A stretch of DNA of 44,922 nucleotides, taken from positions 1 through 44,922 of the forward strand of contig JABDLC010000065.1 in assembly GCA_013001905.1 (NCBI GenBank), written 5' to 3'. Positions 9,917 through 17,359 of the stretch are shown here, piece by piece. The translations under genes were made by a program, and so were the position numbers. Within the stretch, counting starts at the first letter, position 1. Each line of letters begins with the position of its first letter. This DNA is from Gammaproteobacteria bacterium. Lineage in GTDB: Bacteria > Pseudomonadota > Gammaproteobacteria > Steroidobacterales > GCA-2729495. The notes beneath the pieces were generated by a model. It made no database searches. It was not told where the DNA came from and was given only the letters and a program-made list of their open reading frames with translations.

Positions 9917-10158
9917 ATAACCGCTTTGTAGTGTCCCTGCAGATTCCTGCAGATGAATTCCGCCGCCTGTACGAAGGGTCGGCGAACACGGTCGTGTCCC
10001 GTGATCAGGTCACCGGTCGCTCCGTCCGGTTTCCGGCCAATGTGTTGCGTCAGTTCGTTGAGTCGGGCGGCGTATTCGGGCGCTTTGAAATCGAGACGGA
10101 TGCTGACAACCGGCTGCAGACGATTCGCCGCGTGCAGGGCGAGGGAAGCAGGGCATGA
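9907..10158 (+). CDS. DUF2835 family protein
   Basis: An 83-residue protein with the family pattern FxxSLxIxxxEFxRxYxG (here FVVSLQIPADEFRRLYEG), a central VRFPANVLRQF and GVFGRFEIETD near the end. DUF2835 is a short gammaproteobacterial family of unknown function. The best start is a TTG at 9907, because the conserved block begins about five residues later and no ATG exists in frame; this overlaps the upstream gene by ten bases. The stop overlaps the start of the isochorismatase-family gene (ATGA), so the three genes are translationally coupled. Probably cytoplasmic, with no signal peptide or membrane segment. Confidence 0.75.
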   Translation: MRLNNRFVVSLQIPADEFRRLYEGSANTVVSRDQVTGRSVRFPANVLRQFVESGGVFGRFEIETDADNRLQTIRRVQGEGSRA

Positions 10159-10799
10159 GTGATTCATGGACGGAGCCGCAGTTTGATCGTATTGCACTGC
10201 TGACGATCGATGTGCAGGCCGACACGCTCGATGGCCAGCCGTTCGAAATTCCCGGCACCTCGGACGCGCTGCCGCGGATTGCGGCGTTGTGTGATGCATT
10301 TCGTGCACGGTCACGACCGCTGGTGCACGTGCTGCGGCTGTATCGGCCCAACGGCTCGAATGCGGAGTTGTGCCGGCGCGGCCCGTTGCAGGCCGGCCAG
10401 CAGTTTTTTCTTGCCGGGCAGCCGGGCCGGCTGATCGCGCCGGAGTTGTTGCCGCTCGACGCGGCAGAGCCCGATGACGACAGCCTGCTCAAGGGCCGTC
10501 TGCAGGCGCTCGGTCCTGCCGAATGGTACAGCTACAAACCTCGCTGGGGCGCGTTTTACGGGTCCGGGCTTGAGGCCCATTTGCAGGCACTCGGCATCAC
10601 GACCGTCGTGATCGCCGGTTGCAACTACCCCAACTGCGTGCGCGCGACCGTCTACGAGGCGAGTGCGCGCGACTTCCGGGTGGTGGCAATCACGGACGGT
10701 ATTTCCAATTTCACCGAGCACGGCTGGGCAGAACTGGAGAGCATCGGAATCAATATCCTGAGTGCGAATGACGTTATCGCCGGGATTGATCAGACGTGA
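10155..10799 (+). CDS. isochorismatase-family cysteine hydrolase
   Basis: A 214-residue alpha/beta hydrolase of the isochorismatase-like superfamily. The catalytic triad is visible: D19 (LLTIDVQAD), K128 (YSYKPRWGAF) and C161 (GCNYPNCVRATVYEAS), with the usual ITDGIS segment after it. Family members hydrolyse nicotinamide, ureidoacrylate, biuret, N-carbamoylsarcosine or isochorismate. The pattern here does not let me pick a substrate; the lysine-containing YKPRWGAFYGSGLE loop is typical of the amidohydrolase branch. It overlaps DUF2835 by four bases, and an FMN oxidase gene follows after seven bases, so the unit may process a small 2-hydroxy acid or amide. Confidence 0.85.
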   Translation: MSDSWTEPQFDRIALLTIDVQADTLDGQPFEIPGTSDALPRIAALCDAFRARSRPLVHVLRLYRPNGSNAELCRRGPLQAGQQFFLAGQPGRLIAPELLPLDAAEPDDDSLLKGRLQALGPAEWYSYKPRWGAFYGSGLEAHLQALGITTVVIAGCNYPNCVRATVYEASARDFRVVAITDGISNFTEHGWAELESIGINILSANDVIAGIDQT

Positions 10800-10806
10800 A
10801 TAGATC

Positions 10807-11961
10807 ATGTCAGTAATAAGCCGCAGGCAATTCACGACCGGCCTGATTGCCGGCGGTCTGAGTGCTCAATGGGGCCCGGCGTTCTCGTACCCGGATCGCG
10901 CGCAGATTGAGTCGCTCAAAGACGTACTCAATGTGCAGCATCTCGATCGCGCGGCACGCGCCGCAATGACGCCTGAGGCGTATCACTTTGTTGCCGGCGC
11001 TGCGGACGACGGGCTCACGCGTGATGCGAACCGGGCCGCGTGGGAACGCGTGCGGATCCGGCCGCGGCGATTGGTTGATGTCAGCGAGATTACGACTGAC
11101 GTCGAACTGCTCGGCGACCGTTACGAATCACCGGTCATACTCGCACCGGCGGGCAATCAGCTCAAAGTGCATGCCGACGGTGAAATGGCGACCGCACGCG
11201 CGGCGGCTGCCGAAGGGCATTTGCTGATTGCGGCACAAATGGCCGATACGCGCATCAGTGAGATGGCGGCCGCCGGCGGGCCGCTCTGGTTTCAGTTGTA
11301 CCCGACCAAGCAGCGCGAATTCATGTTGTGGCTCGCCGAACAGGCCTCAAATGCCGGTTGCCGGGCGCTGGTGCTGACCATCGATGGTCCGACGCGCGGT
11401 AATCACGAAGCAGAACGCTGGTTCACCATGCATCGTGATAAATCAGTGCCGCGTTCGCGAGCCCGGCTGGCTAACTTCGAAGGTTACGACGGCCGAGCCG
11501 GTGTCGGTGATCCCACGTTTAGCTGGGACGATGTGCAATGGCTCACTGAACAGGTTGCATTACCTTTATTCCTGAAAGGGATCGTGACGCATGAAGATGC
11601 GCGTTTGTGCCGGCGCGCGGGCGTCGCGGGACTCATCGTATCCAACCACGGTGGGCGACAGGAAGGTAACGGTCGCGGCACCGCCGAGGTCTTGCCGGAA
11701 ATTGTGGCGGCTGTCGATGGCCGCATGCCCGTGTTACTCGACGGGGGTATCCGCCGCGGCGCCGATGTATTCAAAGCATTAGCGATGGGTGCGGATGCCG
11801 TGTGCATTGGCCGCCCTTATCTCTGGGGGCTCGGTGCCTTCGGCGAAGCGGGCGTCAGCAAGTGCCTGCAGATACTGCAGTCAGAGCTGGAGCGCACGAT
11901 GCGCTACGCCGGCACGCCGGCACTCGGTGATATCAGTCCGGTGCACATACAGCGCCCCTGA
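10807..11961 (+). CDS. FMN-dependent alpha-hydroxy-acid oxidase with Tat-like signal
   Basis: A 384-residue TIM-barrel flavoenzyme of the glycolate oxidase/L-lactate dehydrogenase/mandelate dehydrogenase family. Recognisable residues are Y59 (AYHFVAGAADDG), Y165 (WFQLYP), K257 (LPLFLKGIVTHEDA), the catalytic H281 and R284 in SNHGGRQ, and the phosphate-binding DGGIRRGADVFKALAMGADAV. The N-terminus reads SRRQFTTGLIAGGLSA, a twin-arginine-type motif with a hydrophobic stretch, so the folded flavoprotein may be exported or membrane-tethered, which is unusual for this family. The segment after SNHGGRQ diverges from the common LDG wording. It oxidises some (S)-2-hydroxy acid; the substrate is not evident. 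Last gene of the run starting at 9506. Confidence 0.85.
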   Translation: MSVISRRQFTTGLIAGGLSAQWGPAFSYPDRAQIESLKDVLNVQHLDRAARAAMTPEAYHFVAGAADDGLTRDANRAAWERVRIRPRRLVDVSEITTDVELLGDRYESPVILAPAGNQLKVHADGEMATARAAAAEGHLLIAAQMADTRISEMAAAGGPLWFQLYPTKQREFMLWLAEQASNAGCRALVLTIDGPTRGNHEAERWFTMHRDKSVPRSRARLANFEGYDGRAGVGDPTFSWDDVQWLTEQVALPLFLKGIVTHEDARLCRRAGVAGLIVSNHGGRQEGNGRGTAEVLPEIVAAVDGRMPVLLDGGIRRGADVFKALAMGADAVCIGRPYLWGLGAFGEAGVSKCLQILQSELERTMRYAGTPALGDISPVHIQRP

Positions 11962-12028
11962 GTGCAATCCGGACCAGGGGATTAAGTCGAATCCGAGTGC
12001 TCTGCAATAGGCCGGATTCTGGCGCTTT

Positions 12029-12058
12029 TTGACAGTCGGCACGCTATTCTGGGACTAT
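12029..12058 (+). promoter_or_regulatory. candidate sigma-70 promoter for the anchored methyltransferase gene
   Basis: A perfect TTGACA at 12029-12034 is followed 18 bases later by GACTAT (12053-12058), a weak -10. Transcription would begin near 12065, about 50 bases before the ATG. The remainder of the 11962-12114 gap shows no gene or clear terminator. Confidence 0.35.
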
Positions 12059-12114
12059 GCATCGGCGCTGCCGGCCCGGCGGGTGCAACTACACCAAACT
12101 GTAAAGTGGTATTG

Positions 12115-12900
12115 ATGAGAAAAATTCTTGGGATTCTTGCTGTCGCTATTGTTTCTGCAGCAATTACCGGTGGCTCGATCTGGTATATCTATGAAGACAA
12201 ATACGTCTTCAGCACCTCTTATGAAATAAAGCTGTGGTGGGAGAACTGGACCGACCAGTTCGAAGAACGCATCGTGCTTGCTGAGCAGCAGCCGAAGGGC
12301 AATCCGTATAAAAAGCCTTATGTTTTTAATGATGATAATGACTGGTTCACGCACAAACTGCCTTCCTGGCAGGTTGCGTTGCAGGATCTGGTCGGCAAGC
12401 CCGGGCTCAACTATCTTGAGGTCGGCGTTTATGAGGGCCGCTCGGTGCTCTGGATGCTTGAGAACGTGCTGACGGATCCGACCAGCACCGTGACCGGCAT
12501 CGATATTTTCTATGAAATGGACGGTCGGTATTCCGAATCGCTCAAACAGCGCTATCTCAGCAACATCGAGCTGGCGGGTGCGGCGGACCGGACGATGACC
12601 GTGGTCGGCTGGTCACAGGAAAAGCTGCGTGAACTGCCGCTTTATAACTACGACATCGTGTATGTGGATGCGTCACACCGCGCGCCCCAGGTGCTCGAGG
12701 ACCTGATACTCGTGCATCGCTTACTGAAGGTCGGCGGCATACTGATACTGGACGATTATCGTCACTGGATGCACAGGCCGCCGATGACCCGCCCGAAAGC
12801 GGCGGCCGACACGTTTATGGAGTTCTACGCCAATCAGTACGAGATTCTGCACATCGACTATCAGGTCATTCTGCGCAAGCTCGAACCGGACTCAATCTAG
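12115..12900 (+). CDS. membrane-anchored class I methyltransferase-fold protein
   Basis: A 261-residue protein with one N-terminal hydrophobic helix (about residues 4-24, after MRK) and a soluble domain of the class I SAM-dependent methyltransferase fold. The glycine-rich motif is YLEVGVYEGRSV, followed by GIDIFYEMDGR, DIVYVDASHRAP and LLKVGGILILDDYRHW; the wording resembles Methyltransf_24 or CmcI-like domains. Charge distribution (positive before the helix, negative after it) predicts the catalytic domain outside the cytoplasm, where SAM is not expected, so either the topology guess or the activity guess may be wrong. The ATG at 12115 is chosen over a GTG nine bases earlier. Its stop is nine bases from the stop of the convergent rdgC. 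Confidence 0.75.
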   Translation: MRKILGILAVAIVSAAITGGSIWYIYEDKYVFSTSYEIKLWWENWTDQFEERIVLAEQQPKGNPYKKPYVFNDDNDWFTHKLPSWQVALQDLVGKPGLNYLEVGVYEGRSVLWMLENVLTDPTSTVTGIDIFYEMDGRYSESLKQRYLSNIELAGAADRTMTVVGWSQEKLRELPLYNYDIVYVDASHRAPQVLEDLILVHRLLKVGGILILDDYRHWMHRPPMTRPKAAADTFMEFYANQYEILHIDYQVILRKLEPDSI

Positions 12901-12909
12901 CATCACCGT

Positions 12910-13845
12910 CTAAGCAGCGTCAGCGTGCTCTGCGGCGACGGTCGCGTAGCCGCCGAGTTGTTTGTGCAGGCTTTGAATCAGCTCTCGTAGCGTACCGGTC
13001 AGCAGCACGAAGCTCGCGTCCTGCAGCGCCAGCGGGTCTTCTTCATCGCTGACGTCCGCCGGGTCTGTAGCCGGAAAGCTGAGTTTGCTGATGGCGCCGT
13101 CTTCGGCCAGCACAAAGCTGAGCAGTTCGTTGTATTCCATGCCCAGATGCGTGAGTTTCATGCCGTCGATAACGTGTTGGCGTACCGTGTTGTCGGCGAG
13201 GTTGGTGTTGCGCCAGTTGGCAGTCGCTTTTTCCTCGCTGAGGTCCTGCATGCGGCATTCACTGCCGATCGTCAGACCCGGCACCTGTTCGCCGAGAAAC
13301 ACCGAATTCAGTAAATCGCCGATCGGCTGGCTGAAGGCCAGCGGCGTAAACTCGAATCCTTCCAGCGTTGCGCGCAGCAGGTCGATAAAACGTTCGGCCT
13401 TGCTGACGCTGGCGGCATCGATGCCGAGCAGTTTATCGGCGTGCAGATAAAACCCGTCGATCCGTTCTGACTTGGTAAGCGCCTTCGGCAGCAATTCATC
13501 ACGTGTTTCTTCTTTCAGGCGGCGCAGTTGCCGGCGGGATGGCTCTTCCTGCATGCGCTCACGGAACTCCGCGATGCGGGTTTCGAGCGCCTCGTTGATG
13601 GCCGCTGCCGGTAGCAGGCGGCTTTGCGTGCGCAGCCGCAGCAGGTCAGCGCCGCCGACACGCCGGCAATAACTAAGCTCTGCGCCTTCACGGGGCAACT
13701 GACCGGTCGGGGATTCCCAACCGGAGCGCTTGTCAGCGAGCGGGCCCACCGGCACGAACGAGCATTTGGCGAGCAACGCGGACAGCGCGGCCTCTGTTTC
13801 AGGCCAGGGGCTGCTCACGCGGTAAAAACGGACATTGCGAAACAT
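12910..13845 (-). CDS. rdgC: recombination-associated protein RdgC
   Basis: A 311-residue RdgC, a ring-shaped double-stranded-DNA-binding protein of beta- and gammaproteobacteria that limits RecA activity and associates with the nucleoid. The N-terminal wording (MFRNVRFYRV, LAKCSFVPVG, GWESP) and the central LGEQVPGLTIGSECRMQDL block are characteristic, and the length matches E. coli RdgC (about 300). It begins 13 bases after hisE on the same strand, so it is probably transcribed as the tail of the histidine operon; I see no terminator in the gap. There is no obvious functional link to histidine synthesis. Confidence 0.95.
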   Translation of the reverse strand: MFRNVRFYRVSSPWPETEAALSALLAKCSFVPVGPLADKRSGWESPTGQLPREGAELSYCRRVGGADLLRLRTQSRLLPAAAINEALETRIAEFRERMQEEPSRRQLRRLKEETRDELLPKALTKSERIDGFYLHADKLLGIDAASVSKAERFIDLLRATLEGFEFTPLAFSQPIGDLLNSVFLGEQVPGLTIGSECRMQDLSEEKATANWRNTNLADNTVRQHVIDGMKLTHLGMEYNELLSFVLAEDGAISKLSFPATDPADVSDEEDPLALQDASFVLLTGTLRELIQSLHKQLGGYATVAAEHADAA

Positions 13846-13858
13846 TCAGTGATCCTTG

Positions 13859-14158
13859 TTATTTATTGCCATGGCGTGCGGCCAGTTCGGCTGCGATGTC
13901 TGCGAGGCAGAGGTCATTGTCTTCCAGAAGCACCAGCAAGTGGTAGACGAGATCAGCGCCCTCCGAAACGGTGCGCGCTTTGTCGCCCTGAACGGCGGCA
14001 ATCGCCAGTTCGACCGCTTCCTCGCCGACCTTCTGCGCGATGTAGGGTGTCCCGCGGTTAAGCAGAGTTTTGGTGTAGCTCTTGTTGCCCGTCGACGCAC
14101 GTCGCGAGCGGATGATGCTCTCCAGTTCCCGGAGAAAGTCCGTGTCTGCTGTATTCAT
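13859..14158 (-). CDS. hisE: phosphoribosyl-ATP pyrophosphohydrolase
   Basis: A 99-residue MazG-like all-alpha pyrophosphatase for the second step of histidine synthesis (PR-ATP to PR-AMP). Characteristic segments are SYTKTLLNRG, KVGEEAVELAIAA (metal-binding acidic residues) and EGADLVYHLLVLL. Many gammaproteobacteria have a fused hisIE; here only the E domain is present and the cyclohydrolase half is missing from the operon. The start codon directly abuts the stop of hisF (TGA then ATG), indicating coupled translation. Confidence 0.95.
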   Translation of the reverse strand: MNTADTDFLRELESIIRSRRASTGNKSYTKTLLNRGTPYIAQKVGEEAVELAIAAVQGDKARTVSEGADLVYHLLVLLEDNDLCLADIAAELAARHGNK

Positions 14159-14926
14159 TCAGAGTCTGACCTCAATAGTGCATTCAGCAAGGTAACGTTT
14201 CAGCTCGCCGATTTCGATAATTTGTTTGTGAAAAACACTGGCCGCCAGCGCGCCGTCAACCCGCGCCAGCCGGAAGACATCCGCAAAGTGCTCCTGCGCG
14301 CCGGCACCGCCGGATGCGATCAGCGGCACGCTGCAATTGTCACGTACCAGCGACAGCTGCTGTATATCGTAGCCCTGCCGCACACCGTCCTGATTCATAC
14401 AGTTCAGAACGAATTCACCCGCGCCGCGTTGCTCGGCTTCTTTAACCCAGTCGACCGTTTCACGACCGGCCTGGCTCGTTTTGTCCGGGTCGCCGGTATT
14501 CTGATAAACACGGTAGATGCCGTCCTCATCGCGGCTGTCGATACCCACCACTACGCATTGCGAACCGAAGCGGCGAGCCAGTTCGGTAATTAGTTCCGGC
14601 CGGGCGAGGGCGGGGCTGTTAATCGAGACTTTGTCGGCACCGTAATTCAGCACCTCTTCGGCGTCGCTGAGTGTGCGTATTCCGCCCGCGACGCAAAACG
14701 GGATATCCAGCACCTCCGCAACTCGGTTGATCCAGCTGCGATCCACCGAACGGCCTTCAGGGCTCGCCGTAATATCGTAGAACACCAGTTCATCGGCCCC
14801 TTCGTCACGGTAGCGTTCCGCGAGGCCGATAATGTCACCCACGACTTCGTGATTGCGAAACTGCACACCCTTGACGACCATGCCGTCACGGACGTCGAGG
14901 CAGGGAATTATGCGCTTTGCAAGAAT
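14159..14926 (-). CDS. hisF: imidazole glycerol phosphate synthase cyclase subunit, ATT start
   Basis: A 255-residue TIM-barrel cyclase that with HisH makes imidazole glycerol phosphate and AICAR. The N-terminus reads (I)[22 protein letters not shown], aligning residue for residue with HisF proteins that begin [11 protein letters not shown], but the first codon is ATT rather than ATG. No ATG, GTG or TTG lies in frame nearby upstream, and the next Met is past the catalytic Asp of CLDV, so it cannot be the start. GGAG sits eight bases upstream of the ATT, a good ribosome-binding site. The second catalytic Asp is in [14 protein letters not shown]. The start overlaps the 3' end of hisA by 19 bases. 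Confidence 0.93.
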   Translation of the reverse strand: MLAKRIIPCLDVRDGMVVKGVQFRNHEVVGDIIGLAERYRDEGADELVFYDITASPEGRSVDRSWINRVAEVLDIPFCVAGGIRTLSDAEEVLNYGADKVSINSPALARPELITELARRFGSQCVVVGIDSRDEDGIYRVYQNTGDPDKTSQAGRETVDWVKEAEQRGAGEFVLNCMNQDGVRQGYDIQQLSLVRDNCSVPLIASGGAGAQEHFADVFRLARVDGALAASVFHKQIIEIGELKRYLAECTIEVRL

Positions 14927-15648
14927 TGCTCTATCTCCGCAATCGTGAGTCGGCCATCCAGCAGTGCCTTGCCGGTGACCACACTGGTGACGCCGGTCGC
15001 TGCGAGCGCAGGAAACTCGGCCGCAGAACTGAGTCCGCCAGAGGCGATCACCCGTGCTTTCGGATAACGGCGTGTGCACTCGGCGTAGAGCTCCATATTC
15101 GGACCCTCCAGGGTGCCGTCTTTGGAAATATCGGTGCACAGGAAGTTGTAGGCGCCTGCAGCCATGAATTTATCCATCAGCGACCACAGTGTCTGATCGC
15201 TGCTCTCGGTCCAGCCGTGCGTTTGTACGACCGGGTCACTGTCGCCGTCGATGGTGACGTCGACGCCCACAACCACGCAATCAGGGCCCAGTTCACCGAA
15301 CCAGCCGATGACCGTGTCCGGATCTTTTGCCGCCGTGGAGCCCACGACAACGCGCTCAGCACCTGCCGCAATGATGGCACGGGCCTGTTCGATCTGCCGG
15401 ATGCCGCCACCGACCTGAACAGCCATGCCGACGGTCGAGGTGATTTCCGTAATCAGATCCAGATGCGCAGGGGTACCGGAGCGCGCGCCGTCGAGATCAA
15501 CGACGTGCAGCGACTTGATGCCCGCGCTGTTATAGCGGCTCGCAACGGTCACCGGCGAATCCGGATATTCCGTCACCTGATTGAAGTCGCCCTTGTACAG
15601 CCGTACAACCTTGCCGCCAAGCAGATCTATCGCAGGAATTATTTCCAT
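14908..15648 (-). CDS. hisA: ProFAR isomerase (phosphoribosylformimino-AICAR-P isomerase)
   Basis: A 246-residue half-barrel-duplicated TIM barrel that opens the ribose ring of ProFAR to give PRFAR. The N-terminal [18 protein letters not shown] carries the catalytic Asp, VQVGGGIR and VVVGSTA bind phosphate, and [14 protein letters not shown] holds the second catalytic Asp. The length is normal. It follows hisH by 23 bases, a spacing that is generous for this otherwise overlapping operon, and its 3' end contains the start and ribosome-binding site of hisF. Confidence 0.97.
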   Translation of the reverse strand: MEIIPAIDLLGGKVVRLYKGDFNQVTEYPDSPVTVASRYNSAGIKSLHVVDLDGARSGTPAHLDLITEITSTVGMAVQVGGGIRQIEQARAIIAAGAERVVVGSTAAKDPDTVIGWFGELGPDCVVVGVDVTIDGDSDPVVQTHGWTESSDQTLWSLMDKFMAAGAYNFLCTDISKDGTLEGPNMELYAECTRRYPKARVIASGGLSSAAEFPALAATGVTSVVTGKALLDGRLTIAEIEQFLQSA

Positions 15649-15671
15649 GGTTGTTTCATTCCTATGTCCCG

Positions 15672-16283
15672 TCAGTCAGCCTGTCGCAGAAAGTTGTCCA
15701 GCAGTTGCGCGCCGTGTGCGCCGGAGCGTTCCGGGTGAAACTGCGTGCCCATAAAGTTTTTGTTACGCACCACCGAGGTAAAACGGCGTCCGTAGTCAGT
15801 GGAGCCGATCGTGCCGGGAACCACATCGACGGCGTAACTGTGGACGAAGTAAAAATACCCGCCGTCAGGAATGCCGCTGAGCAACTCCGCCGTGCCGTTT
15901 TTCACCACGCGATTCCAGCCCATGTGCGGCACCGGCCGGTCAGGCGCCGGATCAAAGCGCCGCGCAGAGCCTTCGATAACGCCAAGACAGCAAGCGTCAT
16001 CCTCTTCCGAGCCCTCGAACAGCAGCTGCATGCCGAGGCAAATCCCGAGCAGCGGCTGCGTCAGTTCAGGGATCAGCTGGTCAAGTTGTTTCTCGCGCAG
16101 CTTGTCCATGGCCGCCCGCGCAGCGCCCACGCCGGGCAGTATCACGCGCTCTGCCGACTGTATCGCGGCAGGGTCGCTCGTCAGTTCGCCGCGCCAGCCA
16201 AGCCTGCGCAGCGCAAACAGCAGCGACGCGATGTTGGCGCCGCCGCCGTCGATGACCGCCACTGTTTTGTCCGCGGTTGTCAC
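15672..16283 (-). CDS. hisH: imidazole glycerol phosphate synthase glutaminase subunit
   Basis: A 203-residue class I glutamine amidotransferase that supplies ammonia to HisF. The catalytic triad is visible: the nucleophile Cys in LLGICLGMQLLFEGSEE and the His and Glu in GTQFHPERSG. The N-terminal VIDGGGANIASLLFALRRLG and LPGVGAARAAM match the family. It starts two bases after hisB, so translation is coupled. HisH and HisF form a heterodimer; their genes are separated only by hisA, the usual order. Confidence 0.97.
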   Translation of the reverse strand: MTTADKTVAVIDGGGANIASLLFALRRLGWRGELTSDPAAIQSAERVILPGVGAARAAMDKLREKQLDQLIPELTQPLLGICLGMQLLFEGSEEDDACCLGVIEGSARRFDPAPDRPVPHMGWNRVVKNGTAELLSGIPDGGYFYFVHSYAVDVVPGTIGSTDYGRRFTSVVRNKNFMGTQFHPERSGAHGAQLLDNFLRQAD

Positions 16284-16285
16284 GA

Positions 16286-17359
16286 TTACAACGTGCCTTT
16301 GGTGCTCGGCAAGTCAGTCCCTTTGCGTTCCAGTGCGCCGCGCAGGGCACGACCCGTGCCTTTAAAACACGCCTCAACCATGTGGTGTGTATTTTCGCCG
16401 TCGACTTTGATCTGAATTGACGCGCCCAGCGTTTCCCCGAGCGAACGGAAAAAGTGCGGCACCAGTTCGGTCGGCAGTCCGCCGACTTCTGTGCGTGCAA
16501 ATTCACCGTCGAACACGGCGTAAGGGCGGCCGCCGATATCCAGAGCAACCTGAGCCTGAGTTTCGTCCATCGGCAGCAAAAAGCCGAAGCGGCCGATGCC
16601 GCGCTTGTCACCGAGTGCGTTTTTCAGCGCTTCGCCAAGGGCCAGTGCGACGTCTTCCACTGTGTGGTGTTCATCGACCTCAAGGTCACCCTTGCAGCGA
16701 AGCCGCAGCGAAAAGCCGCCGTGGCGGGCAATCTGGTCCAGCATGTGATCAAAGAAGCCGATGCCGGTGTCGATTTCAATCGGGTCACTCGCATCGAGAT
16801 CGACCGTGACCTCAATATCGGTTTCCTTGGTCTTGCGCACCACCGTCGCGGTGCGCGGTTGATCGAGTACCTGCCTCACGATCTGATTCCATGCATCCGG
16901 GTCATCCGGGTCGATGCGGAATCCGGGCACTGAGATATTGCGCGCGAACTCAAGGTCCGTCTCTCGATCGCCCACCACCAGGCTGCCCGCCCGGTCGACG
17001 TTGACGCGGTCAAAGTAATCACCGAGCAGGCCGGGCAATGGCTTGCGGCAATTGCAGCCATCGCTGTCGAAGTGCGGGCACACAAAGACTTCGTCAAAGT
17101 GCAAACCCTGCGACGCAAACAGGCTGCTGATGAAATCCTGCGTAATACGGAAGTCATCCTCAGGGAAGCTGTCGGTGCCCCGGCCATCCTGATTCGACAC
17201 CATGACGAGGCTGAAGCCTGCATCGCTGAGTCGGAGCAGGGCGGGAATGACGCCGGGCACGAGTTCGATTTTGTCCAGCCGGTCGACCTGAAAGTCGTCC
17301 GGCTCTTTAACCAGCGTGCCGTCGCGATCAACGAACGCAATACGTTTGGGCTTACTCAT
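16286..17359 (-). CDS. hisB: bifunctional histidinol-phosphatase / imidazoleglycerol-phosphate dehydratase
   Basis: A 357-residue fusion as in E. coli. The N-terminal HAD phosphatase has the DxD nucleophile motif (AFVDRDGTLV, D11 and D13), SNQDGRGT and a zinc site CPHFDSDGCNCRKP, and removes phosphate from histidinol phosphate. The C-terminal dehydratase (from about residue 165) has the manganese-binding DHMLDQIARHG and VDEHHTVEDVALALG repeats and converts imidazole glycerol phosphate to imidazole acetol phosphate. Its start overlaps the end of hisC by four bases (ATGA). Confidence 0.97.
   Translation of the reverse strand: MSKPKRIAFVDRDGTLVKEPDDFQVDRLDKIELVPGVIPALLRLSDAGFSLVMVSNQDGRGTDSFPEDDFRITQDFISSLFASQGLHFDEVFVCPHFDSDGCNCRKPLPGLLGDYFDRVNVDRAGSLVVGDRETDLEFARNISVPGFRIDPDDPDAWNQIVRQVLDQPRTATVVRKTKETDIEVTVDLDASDPIEIDTGIGFFDHMLDQIARHGGFSLRLRCKGDLEVDEHHTVEDVALALGEALKNALGDKRGIGRFGFLLPMDETQAQVALDIGGRPYAVFDGEFARTEVGGLPTELVPHFFRSLGETLGASIQIKVDGENTHHMVEACFKGTGRALRGALERKGTDLPSTKGTL

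Noticed and set aside
14927-15139. Upstream ATG at 15139 as the hisF start
   Set aside because: It would add 71 residues read out of frame through hisA, with no HisF similarity before LAKRIIPC.
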